From Entoloma clypeatum (taxonomy: Eukaryota; Basidiomycota; Agaricomycetes; Agaricales; Entolomataceae), in the NCBI GenBank assembly GCA_963565915.1, contig OY751487.1:2666001-2730000 (forward strand): a stretch of DNA of 64,000 nt, in the 5' to 3' direction. Numbering within the stretch: position 1 is the stretch's first letter; every line of letters starts with the position of its first letter. Positions 18,289 through 30,469 of this stretch are shown piece after piece. Under the pieces are notes generated by a model. That model had not been told where the DNA came from and did not search any database. It saw only the letters and a list, made by a program, of their open reading frames with translations. The translations under genes and the position numbers were made by a program.

Positions 18289-19048
18289 TAGGCAATAGCG
18301 TGGGTACGGGTAACCCATGCGGGTCATGGGTACGGGTATCCACAGGTCTGGGTACAGGTCGTGTTTTTGCAACCCACGACCCCTGGCAGTACCTGTCACA
18401 TGTCACGCTCTGATGTGGCACTGCCTTGGGACTCTTCGCCAACGCCCACACCTGGTGCCCAAGGCTGGCTCTTGCCCAAACACCCAACGGCCGTCTGCCG
18501 CTCTCAACAGTCACGTCTCGCCCCCACCGCTGCCCAATGGCTGTCTCTCCACCCAACGGGCACCTCTCGTGCCCAATGGTCCCCACATGCGCCTAACACC
18601 CCCCCACATGTGCCCAATGGCCACCACTCACACCCACCAGCCGCCACACGCGCCCAACCGCATGCCCAACGGCCGCCACTTGCCCCAACGGGCACCTCTC
18701 ATGCCCACCAGCCCCCACATGCGCCCACCGGCCGCCACTTGCACCCACCGCCCTGAATGGCCATGCATCACGCCCCACTTGCACCTGGAGGAGAAGAGTG
18801 GGGCTGGGAGGATGGGGCTGGGGACAACAAGTCCCCAGCAGGGTGTAGTATGACGCGTGCATCCCGCATGTGTCTTGTAGTTTTTTTTTTGGTAGTTTAA
18901 ATACATGGTTTTTCTACTGCGAACACCTGCGCAGGAACCCAAACCCATCAGTACCTGCACTGCATCTACCCGGGGGTCGACGGGTTGCTACCCATGTGGG
19001 TACGGGTCGGCATTGTCGTACCCGTGGGAGTACCCGTGCCATTGCCTA
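18289..19048. mobile_element. 760-bp hAT-like non-autonomous element with minisatellite
   Basis: The termini are TAGGCAATAGCG...GCCATTGCCTA (inverted), flanked by an 8-bp duplication ATGATGAG (18281-18288, 19049-19056). Removing it restores the copia reading frame across the site. Subterminal regions carry repeated GGGTAC/GTACCC words. The centre (about 18475-18760) is an array of GCCCAACGGCC-type units. It has no transposase ORF, and the frames seen here are translations of the array. Confidence 0.88.
18475..18760. repeat. GCCCAACGGCC minisatellite in the 760-bp element
   Basis: A degenerate array of about 20-30-bp units built on GCCCAACGGCC and CCCAC. The same word makes up the arrays in the two larger hAT-like elements, which have different terminal repeats. 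Confidence 0.8.
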
Positions 19049-19056
19049 ATGATGAG

Positions 19057-19306
19057 TCTCAGGATGACAATAACCCTGATGATGATGTTGATCACCACTT
19101 CGGAGACGGAGATGTTCATTATCACTCCTGCCAGCATAATCAGCCGAGCAGAGATGAATCCTCCAATCCCCCTTCCGCTCCAAATGGAAACCAGCATGAT
19201 GGTGCTGATGTACCACCTTCAAATCAGGATGACCCTGAGGTCCAAAACCAGCCAGCGAATCCTCTGCCTGCTGATGTCTCTCGACCATGAAGGAATGCTA
19301 ACCCGC
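19057..19306 (+). pseudogene. pol: Copia C, linker after integrase (piece 2)
   Basis: An acidic linker (SQDDNNPDDDVDHHFGDGDV, later NPPSAPNGNQHDGADVPPSN) that continues the frame of 17750-18288 across the hAT-like insertion. A stop follows the ...ADVSRP end at 19290. The piece is cut by the left LTR of gypsy G at 19307; the next piece is at 32454. Confidence 0.78.
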
Positions 19307-19731
19307 TGTAAGGGTGATCTTACGATCCAAGACTCGAACTCAGATACTTGCAGGGAGATCCGAAGTTTAGATTGAGCAGTCTGATAAGTAATACAACACA
19401 TACCTTGCAAGGGAGATCCAAAGAGAAAGTTCTAAGGATTCCCCTGCAAGCTAGCTAGATAAATAGTAAAATGAGATATGAAATAAGAAATAAAACGAGA
19501 CGCATGAATGATGAGCAATGATTGGGAGTAGGGATGGGGGATGAATGGAAACAAGATGAATGGTAGTACCTGCGATCCGACGTGCAGAGTAGTGGATGGG
19601 TGCGGAGTCGTTGGATGTGGAGAGGCGGATAAGATGTTGGAGGCAGCAGATACGATCAGAGGATGTCGGAGGTGGTGGAATAGAAAGGAAAGGAAGAAAG
19701 GAAAGGAAAAGTGAAAGTGGTTGCCCTTACA
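19307..19731 (-). repeat. 3' LTR of gypsy G (425 bp)
   Basis: TGTAAGGGTGATC ... GGTTGCCCTTACA. It keeps two copies of CTTGCAAGGGAGATCC about 65 bp apart; the LTR at 32092 has lost one copy plus the intervening bases. Confidence 0.9.
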
Positions 19732-19739
19732 TCACCCCC

Positions 19740-19950
19740 CCTTCAAGGCATGGCATCTCGATGTGTCAGGCAAAACAAGTCGAATATCGCAACAGCAATC
19801 CACCGCAGAGCTCCCAGATGATGTCGGTAGAAGTCGCGGACTAGGTGCGGAGCGTGGACATTGTCTTCTGCTTCCCAGGAATTCTCTTCATAGCCATATC
19901 CCTTCCATTTGACCAAGAATTGAAGCTTGCCTCAATGCAGTCGGCTGTCT
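19740..19950 (-). pseudogene. pol: Pol C-terminus (chromodomain) of gypsy G
   Basis: It encodes GKLQFLVKWKGYGYEENSWE and AEDNVHAPHLVRDFYRHHLG, a chromodomain, with one stop just before GKLQ. It is separated from the rest of pol (25920-29187) by the DIRS-like element. The purine tract and 3' LTR follow directly on the element strand. Confidence 0.82.
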
Positions 19951-20189
19951 TTGGTGCTGACATTCCTGCATGCGAGCAGAACAGGGGAGGCAGGTCAGTA
20001 CATGTATGTAATTATTCTATAATACCACATGTTAGTTTGTGTACAACGAATAAGGTGGGCGACACCCTGAAGGGGCTCCGACTAGCCGTGCATGGGTGAA
20101 CCCAGACGAGGCGAGCAGTGCTCCCCAAAAAGTAGGAGTGTGTTGATGTGTGATGCTCAGCTTGTTCCCAATCTGATAGTCGGCTCGCT

Positions 20190-21426
20190 CCCACTGTCTA
20201 TCGTCTACGAACTATGGGAGGTATATGTACTGGACCCGAGGTCATAATTAACCTGTTGAAATCACGTGCGAGATCCGGATTGTCCTGCATGTATGGGGCC
20301 ATAATGTCCACGTGTTCTCGTAAGTAGATTGTGAAGGCATTACCTGCCCATCATCCTTTGACCTTAATGGCATTGAAAGGAAGTCCTCGCAATAGATATT
20401 CAAGAGTCGCGCCTATTCGCAGGCAATGGCCTGTAATTTTCTGTCGATTGTCGGTTTCGAGGATCTGGTTGATCCAAGTGAGGAAAGCCCTGCTCATCAG
20501 GAGTCCTCCGGGAGGTTGTTGATTTGGAGGTGATTGTCTAGCGCCTCTTTAGGATTGTACTCACCCCTCTGGGGTGCCCAGTATACTTCCTCACCGTCCT
20601 TCTCCTTCTTAGTCCACGGTAGCCAGAAGATGGTCTGGGGATTCCCTTGTAGGTTGAGTTTGGATGTCATATCCGATCATGTGATATGGTACCTTGGGTT
20701 GAAGCTCTTTTCTGTCTCAACCGTGAATTCCCCAAGCCTGGACGTGCACCAAAAGGTGGTGGTGAGGCATGCAAATACCGTGGCGTCACGTGGGTCGGAC
20801 AGCGAGAGGTGTTACTTGATGAACTCAATGGTTGAGACCCGCAGAGCTTCTCGCTTGGGTCGTTTCAACTCAGGTGGTGCAAGTTTGGATGCCGCTTTCA
20901 ACATGGTGTCCATGGTGTCTTCATGAATGTCATAAGGAAGTCCGTGGATCAGATGCCATGCTCGCACTCCATGGAGGTAATTCTTGACTGCTGCTTTCAA
21001 ATATACCCCTGCGAGTGCCGCAGCGAAGGACTTGAGGAGCTCGCGGGGGGCTGGAGCGCGGACCTCTTCAGGTATGTCAGCTGTGTCGCAAAAGTCGTGG
21101 TAAGTTGCTAGGCCTGTCCCGTAATTCTGCAGTGTCTTCGGTGCCTATGACTCCTTCAGAACGGCCTCCACTCTATCAAGCATGGCCTGTGTGATTGGAA
21201 GTGGAGCAGCGTCCCTGTCCAATGGTGCCCTCAACTTAACCGGTCTCCATAACCTGAGTCTGTCCTCCGCGCTGCATCTTGGCCAAAGGATATTCATTGA
21301 CAGTGGGGAAATGCTTGGTGGGGTGGCTGGGGATTGGAGAATTGATGGCGCCCCACCGCCGCCTGTGGCGGCTCCTACCTCAATGTCAGAGTTTGACATG
21401 ATCCCCACATTCCGGAGGACCTCCAC
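20190..21426 (-). pseudogene. Tyrosine recombinase of the DIRS-like element
   Basis: It replaces an integrase by site-specific recombination of a circular cDNA. The N-terminal SAM-like part reads NYLHGVRAWHLIHGLPYDIH. Box I reads CTSRLGEFTV (Arg), box II reads GHCLRIGATLEYLLRGLPFN (His-x-x-Arg), and the Tyr region reads WAGNAFTIYLREH. Stops lie after EFIK (20812), after KVKG and near 21150, and the segment between box I and box II is shortened. The protein family is common in agaric genomes, often annotated as a DNA breaking-rejoining enzyme. Confidence 0.82.
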
Positions 21427-21541
21427 CAGCCTCGTTCTCGTAGTACCGCCTGATCACCTCATGTTCGAGTTGGTGGCTGAATTCTGTGTAGGATGTATAA
21501 TGGATGTCCCCGAGACGGTGCTTGGATTTCATGTCTGGTGT

Positions 21542-23532
21542 TCAGGCAGGGTCCACATGCCCAAGAGTGGGTTCGACATTGAGGACAAGGTGGGCAATGT
21601 CTGGATGGAGTGGGATTGGGTTGAGGAGGTCCTCTGGAGCCAAGAGTTTGCCCCTGGACGGTCCGTCTGCTGGGTTGAGGGCTGAAGGCGTGTAACAGGT
21701 GTAGATGGTAACTCCCAGCTCTGCTTCCAAGTGGTGAAGCCTCCTGAAGATGCCATTGACTTCTGTGTTGCGACTCCGTCCTCTCCACCAACCCTTGACG
21801 ACCCCCCTGTTGTCGCCATAGAGGAGTAGCTGCTTGAGCACTGGGAACTCGTGGGCGGTGCCCAATACCAGGAGTTCAAGGCCGATCGCTTCCGCCCATG
21901 CGATGTCTTGTCCCTCAGCTTTCCACTCTGGTGTGAGGATCCAGGCTTGCCATCGTTGGCCAATCATGATTGCGATTCCGACGGATGAGCTTGCATCAGA
22001 GAAGGCTTGAATTTTCAGGAGTTCAACGGGGGTTGGGATGGGGAGAGGGTGTGGGGGAGAGGAAAGTTGACTTGACCACCATTCCAGGTCTCGTGGTACC
22101 GATCGAGGGGGGGTGTGTGGCTTGAAGGGTTCATTTCCAAAAATTGGAAACATCAGCTCCAGGCTTATGAGGTAAGCTCAACCACCTGGTATGACTTGTG
22201 ATGCATGCATTGATGTGTACGTTTTCTCAGCCACTCGTCGATGGTATGTAGATACTTTGCTCTCTTTTGTTCTGTCAATGTGACTGTTTTGTGCTCCAGA
22301 TCCCATCACATTCCGAGGTAGTCGAAAACCGACGTGAACGGTACATCCTTCGTAATTTGCCACGGAATGCCTAGGGTCATTGATATTTCATCTATGTCCT
22401 GCATGTCGTATGTGTGTACCTGCTCCTTGGCCCGTGATTTGAAGTTCCTTAATGGGAACAGCATGTCCTCGTGCCACTCCTCCTGACGACCGCTCGGCCA
22501 GGTGCCTCCGTTGAACCACAGTCTGCCTCTTTCGTGCTTCTGTCCCCCATTGTCAATTATCGTCTGTCTTATTGTTGCCCTGTATTCATTGTACCCATTG
22601 ATTTTATTCCTTGGTAATCTGAAGAAAATGTGGTCATCCACCCATTTGATGATGGGACCAATATCTTGTGCTCGCATGATGTCTGTCCCTGCATCACCTA
22701 TCATCCCGTGAACCCCTGCTGATGATGCTAAGCCAAAGCAGCAACAGGTGTCGATGGCGAACTGATCCTCTCCTGGCAATCAGACTACGAGCCCCAGCCA
22801 TTGGTCTGGGGCCATGGGAATCATCCTGTAGGCTTCTGCTACGTCGTGGACCGCTGCCTCAGTTTCTGGTGGAAGGGATGATATGAGTGTGCACATGGTC
22901 GCGAAAGTGCCCCAGGAGCACAGGAAGTGGTCCGTGTCGATCCCGTCATTCATGGATGGGTTGGGAAACACATCTCTGGGTGCCGAGAGGTTCTGGATGA
23001 TCCTCCACTTTCCCAGTTGCCCCGGCTTCTCTATGATTGAGATGGGTGATGATTGAAAGGGACCAATCTCATGCTCTACTTCTGCCCTGCTGAGAGGCCC
23101 CAAGTACCTCCATTTGTCGAATTCATTCTTAACCATCTCTTCAAAGAGAGATGCTGCGTGTGGTGGTGTGGAAAGATTATTAATGGGGGTGTGGGTGTAC
23201 TCTACTCTAAGGATTCCTGCATCGAATCCATAAACTAGGTCTGTAGGGATCGTGGGGTAACGAGCTAGAAGTCCAGAGTCAAGAAGGAGGTGTTTCCAGT
23301 TGTCTGCTACGTAAGGGGTAACAGCTTTATTTCGACGCTCTGCCAGGATCCGCGAGAGGACACTGCTCTGTTCTGTGGGTCGACGCACCGCATCCGGAGC
23401 ATTCGTGTTGGCTTGGGTGGTCCATCTTCTTGCAGCTGTCAAGTCGCTGCCAGTCAGTGCAGAGGACTTGGCTCCTGGGGTTGATGAGCTGACCCTTAGC
23501 ATCTCGCATGCATCTGGCTGGTTTCTCACCAT
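21542..23532 (-). pseudogene. Reverse transcriptase and RNase H of the DIRS-like element
   Basis: RT region: GKWRIIQNLSAPRDVFPNPS, AVHDVAEAYRMIPMAPDQWL (first catalytic Asp), CCFGLASSAG and KWVDDHIFF, where WVDD stands in for the usual YxDD. One TGA (about 22780) interrupts the RT, and more breaks occur near 22180-22305. RNase H follows: FSDASSSVGIAIMIG, AWAEAIGLELL, YGDNRGVVKGWW and NPADGPSRG. This Asp-Glu-Asp pattern is typical of DIRS/pararetrovirus-like RNase H. The frame order and lack of a DDE integrase separate it from the gypsy elements around it. Confidence 0.85.
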
Positions 23533-23757
23533 CCCATAGCACCTTCGCTTTGCACTCCTTGACCCTGTGTGGATGGCGACCCAGGCATACCGAACATGCT
23601 GACAAGCGCTTCTTCAAGCGCTGGCGCTCAGAATGATGAGGGGAGGCGGACCAAGAGTGACGACGTCCTCGACACGGTGATTGGTCTCAATGGGAGTGGT
23701 ACTTGGATTTGGCTCATCCTCACCGAGGGGAACGTTCTGGCAACAAGGATCTGGTAC

Positions 23758-24250
23758 TGTAAGGGCAACCTTACAATCCAACAACTCTGAAGTGCTCCGA
23801 AGCGACTCCGATGTCGGACAACTTGCAAGGGAAATCCAAAGTTAAATTAGACTCTACGAAGTACAATACAAGGCGTACCTTGCAAGGGAAATCCAAAGAG
23901 AAAGTTCTGAGGATTCCCTTGCAGGCTAGACAGCTATATAGACGACGAGAATTGTAAATGAGGAGAGGAATGTTGAAATACAACAAAGATCGGGAGTAGG
24001 GATGGGAACGGAATATGTAAATCGGAAGTGTGCATGTGGTGGTATAAATCATTGCTCCGACGTGCACTCCGACGCAGAGGATGGGTCGGAAGTGTCGGAG
24101 GTCAGAGGTGTTGAAGGATAGATGGAAACGAAAGGAAACGTAAAGTATAGTAATATAAATAATAGACATACCACAACGGTTGGAGGGTCAGAGGATGGGT
24201 CGGAGGTGTTGGAGGTGTCGGATTGAGGAAATCGGATGGTTGCCCTTACA
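23758..24250. repeat. Solo LTR of the G family (493 bp)
   Basis: TGTAAGGGCAACCTTACA ... GGTTGCCCTTACA with a perfect 5-bp duplication GGTAC (23753-23757, 24251-24255). It is inserted in the gag of the DIRS-like element. Since that element is inside G, this solo LTR is a later arrival of the same family. Confidence 0.92.
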
Positions 24251-24309
24251 GGTACGGCTGCATCACCTTGATCTGACTTGTGTGTCGCTTGACCTGTCTT
24301 GAAACTGGG

Positions 24310-24830
24310 ACCATTCCATGTTGGTCGGGGTGAGGATGGGAGAAGAAATGTTGTCCATGACCCACAGGCAGGTTATAAATCGGCACGAGTGATGCAGAGG
24401 GGAGAAGAGGGTCGCATGACGCAGGGGAACAAACACCGGATGTGTGGCATGATGCGGTTTGAAGGGTGGAATGATTGCGACATGTGATGGACCACGTTCA
24501 TGCAGCGCTGGGAAAGGAGATTGTTGAATGTTAGGGGCGTGTGGTGCGAGAGATCACATGTCATATGAAATGCCGCGGGTCGCATGATGTGCAGCATGTC
24601 ACATTATGTGTCACAGAGCATGTTGCATGTTGCAGGGTAGGCCGCATGTTGCATGTTGCATGTTGCATGTCACGTGCCGCATGATGCAGGGTAAGACACA
24701 TGTCGTGTATCACCAGTGTGTATGCATGTTGCGTAGCACATAGGTTGTGGTTGAAACGAGTGATGGGGTGGAGTGGTTGATGGATGGGAAAAAAAAAAAA
24801 AAAAAGGATGAAATTGAGAAACTGTCAGTC
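24310..24830. other. Repeat-rich stretch in DIRS-like gag
   Basis: No gene is apparent. It contains imperfect GCATGTT/GCATGTC repeats (densest at 24625-24672) and an A-run of 17 at 24790-24806. It separates the helical part of gag from the zinc-finger end and may be a further small insertion, but no ends are visible. Confidence 0.5.
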
Positions 24831-25920
24831 CTAACTAGAGTGAGGGTCTGGATCGTTACTCACCATGGCATGGGCTCGATTGAACATGAGATGGGTCTGG
24901 ATACTGTTAAGTCGGTCTAGGTTGAACTTGCTGACATTGAAGCTGCGGGTTGGGTCACCGAGAGTGTCGAACCACTCTTTCCTGACAGTGGCTTGGTATT
25001 CAATGAGGGCCTTCTCAGCGCCGTCAAACACAAGGTCCGTTTTCGCCCACTCGATGCTGGTGAAGAAGTTCTTCATGGCCTGGACTATGGCTTCATTGAC
25101 GTTCTCCTGAATCATGATCTTGATCAGGTTCCTCCCAGCGAAGGTCAACTCCATGAAGGAGAGCTTGTTGTCGGCTTTGGCATTGGGCGATGCCCTCATG
25201 GTCAAGACAGGATGTAGATGTAGTGCATTGGATGCGCCAGAGACGATGCTGAAAGCATCGTTGTCGATGGTTGTGGTGTTCTGCACTGCTTTGAGACATG
25301 CAGTTTTTGTGGTATACCATAGTTCCAGATACTTGCAGGTCCTGATTCGAGCTAGAGCATAGTCAGAAGGGTGGAGCGATTCGAGGGTGGGGACTGGGGC
25401 GTCTGCGTTGAAATTCAGCGACCTGGAGACTGTGCCCTCTCCTGTCGATTCTCTGATTGCTTGCGCCAGGTTCGCATTCTCCTGCTCTCGCCTCCTATCT
25501 TCCTCTGCTTCCGCGGCTCTCTGCTCCTCCTCAGCCCTCGCTCATTGCCATTCGTTGTGGTGATGTTGACAAGCCGCGATCCAGGTCTGTCGCACAGCCT
25601 CCGTAACATTCTTGGGAGGGATTCTTAGAGTCAATAGCTGCTGTTGTGCCACCTGAAAAGGCTCCCCGTCAAAATCGGGCTCCGGTTCCTGTAGAGGTTC
25701 AATGTGGTCAGCCATGTCGGAAAGTGTTAAAAGGAATGGCTGGGTGAAGGAAAGAAAGAAAGAAAAGAAAGATATGGTCTGCGGCGCGAAAACTCTGGGC
25801 TTTCATAGCCCAGTGGGCCAGGAATGTGGATGCAGCAAGGATGTGAGAGCCGATGGCGCATCCACGTCACATGCCAAAGACTTCACTCAATCACACTCGT
25901 TCCTCACATGATTGATCTCT

Positions 25921-28900
25921 GATCCAAGAGGTTTTCAACATCATACTCCAATTCTTCTCCGACTACTGTCGGAGGCGGAGGAGAGTGGACTTGGCGTCGG
26001 AAAGGGTCATCGGGAACTAGTGAAAGTTTGACGACATGGAATACTGGGTGAATGCGGGACATGGAAGGGGGAAGGCAAAGTTTGTAGGCATGTGTTCCAA
26101 CAGGTCAGACCAATGGGAAATGGCCTATGTATCAATGTGCAAGTTCTTTTGTGGGTCGGGTGGTTTTGAGGTCTGATGAGTCTAAAAAGACCTTGTCCCC
26201 CGGGCAGAATGTCGGAGTGGTGCTCCGATGCTGGTTGTAGTATCACACCATGTTGTCTTTTGCCTTTGTCAGTGCTGCGCGAGCCTCCTCCAGAGCGGAC
26301 TTCATCCACTTGCTGAAATCCGCTACCGCCTCGATCTCCATCCGCTTCTCGCAAGGTTCAAATCCCATGCGCAGATGGCAGCCGGTGTCAATGTAGAACG
26401 GAGTTTGACGGTTGGTGCGTGAACATGGTTGTTGTATGCAAATTCAGCCATCGGAAGCCATTCGTCCCAATTGTCTTGACGTTCATTGACGAATAGGTGA
26501 AGGTTTTGTTCCAATCCTTGATTGACCCGCTCCGTCTGTCCATCCGACTGCGGATAGTAGGCTGTCGAGGCAGCAACCTTAATGCTAAGCAGCCTGTATA
26601 GTTCGTGCGTGAACTTGGCGACAAACTGTGGTTCTCAGTTGGAGACAATGGCCTCCGGTAGTCCATGGAGTTTCCAGATGTTTTGAACATAGGAGCGTGC
26701 AGTCCCAAGTGCGGAGATGTCGGAGTGCATTGGGATGAAGTGTCCCCGCTTCTCTACTGAGTCCACTACCACCATGATAGCATCGTAGCCATGGGCTTCT
26801 GGTAGTTCAGTAATGAAGTCAACACTGGTTACTTGCCATTGCTCTGTGGGGACTGGTAGCAGATTGAGCTCTCCAGAGGGCGGAGTGCATCGGACCTTGG
26901 TGCGGAGGCATGGGTCACATGTCTTGCAATATTGACCTATTAAATGAGACATGTGTGGCCACCAGTAATTGCGCGACACCAGTTCCAAGGTTTTCCACTG
27001 TCCAGGATGTCTGGCCACCAGTGTGTTATGGTGTTGTGTGAGGATCTGATGACACAGTTGGGGATTGTTAGGAACATAGATACGATCCCTGAAATAGAGC
27101 AAACCTTCCGCTTGCCTCCACTCTGCACTGTGGATGGACCCTGCTCCGATGGTCAGAAGGGATTTGACAACCTCCGCCACACTATCCTCCAGTAACCCCT
27201 CTTGGATTCCCTGTCGGACCTGGCGGAGGACGTCATGTTCTTCCCCTTGAACAGTTACCCCACGCATTGCTTGCACTGCAAACAATTCTGGTCGAAGAAG
27301 GATGATGTTTCATTGTCCCGTGATCCATCTCCATGGTCCGCTTGTCGGGACAAAGCATTGGACTTGCCCATTGACTTGCCAGGTCGATGGTGCATTTTGA
27401 AATCGAAACAAGCGAGGTATAAGGACCATATAGCTTGTTGTCAATTTAGTTTTTGAGCTGTCATGAAATACTCAAGATTTTTGTGGTCCATCCAGATCTC
27501 CACTGTCTTCTCCGCTCCTTCAAGGAAGTGCCTCCACTCCTCCAATGCGCGGACCACCGCCAACATCTCCTTGTCGTAGATCTTGTAGTTGCGTTCCACT
27601 GGACTTAGGCTTTTGGAATAGAATGCGACAGGGTGCCACTTACCGTCCTCTGTTGGTTGGGACAGTACTGCTCTGGTTGCAAAGTCCGAGCTATCCGCTT
27701 CTATCCGCCACTCCTTTCCATGATCAGCTAAGACCAGGATCGGAGCGGATGTAATCCTCCGCTTCAACTCCGCAAATGCGGACACTTCTCCCTCCCTCCA
27801 AGACCAGAGGTGCCCTTTCTTCGTGAGCTCAAAAAGAGGGTGCGCAATATCCAAAAACCCTTCAATAAAACGGCGATAGAAGTTAGTGAATCCCAGAAAG
27901 GACTGTACTTCTCAGACGTTTGTCGGAGCAGGCCACTCCGCGACCCCCGCTACCTTCACCGGATCCATCTCTATGTGTCCTTGTTCAATAATAAGGCCTA
28001 GGTATTCAATGCGCGTTTGTTCAAACTCACATTTCTCTGCTTTTAGATAGAGTTTGTGTTCGCGAAGTCGTTCCAGTACGATCCGTGTGACTCTCCGATG
28101 CTCCGCAAGGGTCTCCGTGAAGATGAGTATGTCGTTGAGGTAAACACAGACTACACCTTCAGTGATAAGGTCCTGAAAGATCTCATTCATCATAGTCTGG
28201 AATGTGGATGGACTATTAGTGAGGCCAAAGAACATCACCAATGGTTCATAGAGTCTGTGATTGGTCTGAAAAGCGGCCTTCCACTCGTCTCCGAGTTTTA
28301 TCCACACATTGTTGTAGCCCCAGCGGATGTTGAGCTTGGTGAAGTATTGAGCGTGTTGAAGTTTATTGATCAGTTCAGATATGAGCAGAAGCGGATACTT
28401 GTTTTTGATAGTTTTGGAATTGAGTGACCGGTAGTCTTGTACAAGACGAAGCGAGCCATCCTTCTTCTTGATGTAGAATACCGGAGATGCCATCGGAGAC
28501 TTGGAAGGGCAGATCTGACCAGTTGCAAGGTTTTCCTCCAAAAACGCGTTGAGTTCCTTCTGTTTGTTTGGAGCAAGAGGATATATCTTACAACCCACCG
28601 GAGAGGCGTCCAGAACAAGTTCAATGGCATGGTCCCAAGTCAGCTCTTCCAGTAAGGTGTCAAAAGAGGTCTTTGAGAATACGTCTTCAAAGTCAAACAA
28701 GTGGTCTGGTACAGAGTCGTGGAAAGATTTACATTTTTGGTTACTGAGGAAGGCCTCCAATAGATGTTGCGAGATATTGGATGAAGCGCGGATGAACTCC
28801 GCCTCTGCGGGTACTGTTCTGACAAAAAGGCAATCTCCCTCCTCAAACTCATCCCCTTCCTCATTGTCTTCCACTAACTCCGCTTCCTCTCCTTCTGTGA

Positions 28901-29187
28901 CATCCTCCACCCATGGGCCATGTGGAACCTCCTCCTCTAGACCGGACGTCGGAGTGGAACCCATCTGACAGGCTTGGATGCGGACTTGTTCAAACTTCCG
29001 CTCCTTCCGCTCTTGGGCTGCCTCCTGGTGACATGTCCGACATCGTGCAGGACACCGGCTCATCTTCACTTCCCCTGAAGCCCAATCTACCTCGGGGTTG
29101 TGTTCTTTGAGCTAAGTGAAGCCTAACACAATTTCTTGTTTTCCCAAACTTGTGACTGCAAGCTGGGTCTGCTCCGAGTGATCCCGA
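25921..29187 (-). pseudogene. pol: Pol of gypsy G: RT, RNase H, integrase
   Basis: Frames at 29069-27912, 27854-27441, 27285-26635 and 26514-26007 join into one decayed pol. RT reads VQDYRSLNSKTIKNKYP. FTKLNIRWGYNN and VYLNDILIF have Asn where the catalytic Asp is expected (LDIRWG; YLDD). RNase H reads EADSSDFATRAVLS. Integrase includes HHNTLVARHPGQWKTLELVS, CDPCLRTK, TSVDFITELPEAHG and the region after SN*GPQF, where a stop breaks the core. The pieces of the zinc-binding domain are clear. The end continues at 19740 after the DIRS-like element. Confidence 0.87.
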
Positions 29188-30469
29188 TGAAACGAAGGAA
29201 GTGAGTCTGGGGATGAGCGCGAGCGATATCTCTATCACACACACAAACACCAAACACAACAACGAAGACCGAACAAGTCTCGCGATGCATACTTCTCAAT
29301 CGGTATAGTTCAGGCTGATGAGTGGGATCACTCAGGATGTGACTCTTCCAAACAACAATTGAATAACTCGTTTAGCGATGGCTCAATAAGTCTCAAACAA
29401 GACTTAGAGATAGTTCTCAATAGATAATGAACCGAGGTTTGTGATTTCCGAACCAACAAGACTTCGCGAACATGATCTCGACCAAATACGAACATGACAA
29501 TGACCAATACGACCAATAGATAACACAATTTGACGATTGACAAGTTCTCGAACACACAAAACACAATCGTGACTGACTTCCGATGCAAACCAAACAATCT
29601 CGAGGCTTCAATGATACTCGTGAACGATGACAGATGCACAAGACAAATGCTATCAATTCTGGGGCACAATCTAACCTAACCTATGTATCTACGACGAAAC
29701 TATGAGATTTTATATATGAGCAGCAATAAATATAGAAAAGGTTGCATGTGGTATCAATAAATGGTATCCAGTCAAATGACCTTCACTAAAGTCGTTTTGA
29801 TGCGCCCATGTGGTAGACAACGCCACAGGTATGCCCCTTTTCCATATCCGAACCTCTGCCGCACTGGAGAGGCCACTATTTCAATATCTTGGTTTTGCAA
29901 TGTACCCAGGATGATGCTGACTAGTTACCATGAGGTATCAACTGCATCAATTAAGGGTCGCCTTGGTAAGCCACCCATCAGATTTGATCTCTATCAAAGT
30001 TCACCATAAGGTCACGTTGATGGCGACGTATCAAACCCGATCTCGGTCTGTATCATCCGATGTCATTTTGATATTCCCGATACGGACAATTTGGACGTGA
30101 AGCATGGCGCATGTTGACCAAACCTCTTGCAAGAATGTCTCCGGTCAAGCCCCAACGTATGGTAGACAGTGCTAGTGTCATCAATAACTCCAATATAACC
30201 CATCTCCTTGTTTCACGCTTTGTCGCAAGAGGCACTCGATAGTCTTTTCTATCTCGCAAGACGATCCCATAGCTCTCGAGTATCATAGCTAAGCCCATAG
30301 TGGTGACCAGCGCTATGTCCTACATTGCCAGGGTTGCTGGTCTCTCTCTAACATCGCCACTAAGTCCTCAGAATCGGAGCTCATCTAGGACTCTCTATAT
30401 CCCTTAGAGATAGTGTGAAAGGGTGCAAAATGTGCAGATTTTAGGCCTAGATGCATCACAGCCTTATCA
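29188..30469. repeat. Probable solo LTR, 1.28 kb, unknown family, in G's protease
   Basis: It begins TGAAACGAAGG and ends AGCCTTATCA on the plus strand, with CCGA on both sides (4-5-bp duplication) and no coding capacity. Removing it joins the protease frame (ending near VLDVVLRYR) to its continuation (HRDHSEQTQLAVTSLGKQE). The size, TG...CA ends and short duplication suggest a solo LTR, orientation unknown. No second copy is in the window. Confidence 0.6.

Larger units (their letters stand above)
23327..25714 (-). pseudogene. Gag-like protein of the DIRS-like element (split)
   Basis: It starts MADHIEPLQEPEPDFDGEPF at 25714, the typical opening of this agaric retroelement family. A charged coiled-coil stretch with an in-frame TGA near 25546 follows, then a conserved helical part (24831-25286: SFMELTFAGRNLIKIMIQEN, KEWFDTLGDPTRSFNVSKF). 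The end carries Cys/His motifs (CSVCLGRHPHRVKEC, CSGCGASTHRTEQC) at 23617-23327. It is interrupted by a solo LTR at 23758-24250 and by repeat-rich sequence at 24310-24830. Its end overlaps the RT frame, which starts at 23532. Confidence 0.78.
19960..25920 (-). mobile_element. DIRS-like tyrosine-recombinase retrotransposon inside G
   Basis: The order on the minus strand is gag-like protein, zinc-finger end, reverse transcriptase, RNase H and tyrosine recombinase, with no LTR and no DDE integrase. This is the content of the DIRS order. It lies between two halves of G's pol, so it inserted there. The exact ends are not resolved; I could not identify the split or inverted terminal repeats expected of the group. 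A G-family solo LTR (23758-24250) interrupts its gag. Several CGA-to-TGA-type stops mark it as decayed. Confidence 0.85.

Noticed and set aside
20190..21426. A host gene for a DNA breaking-rejoining enzyme.
   Set aside because: It is in order with gag-like, RT and RNase H frames on the same strand inside gypsy G, so it is the recombinase of a DIRS-like element.
24600..24720. GCATGTT repeats as a telomere-like or centromeric satellite.
   Set aside because: Only a few imperfect units, limited to one place inside the DIRS-like gag.
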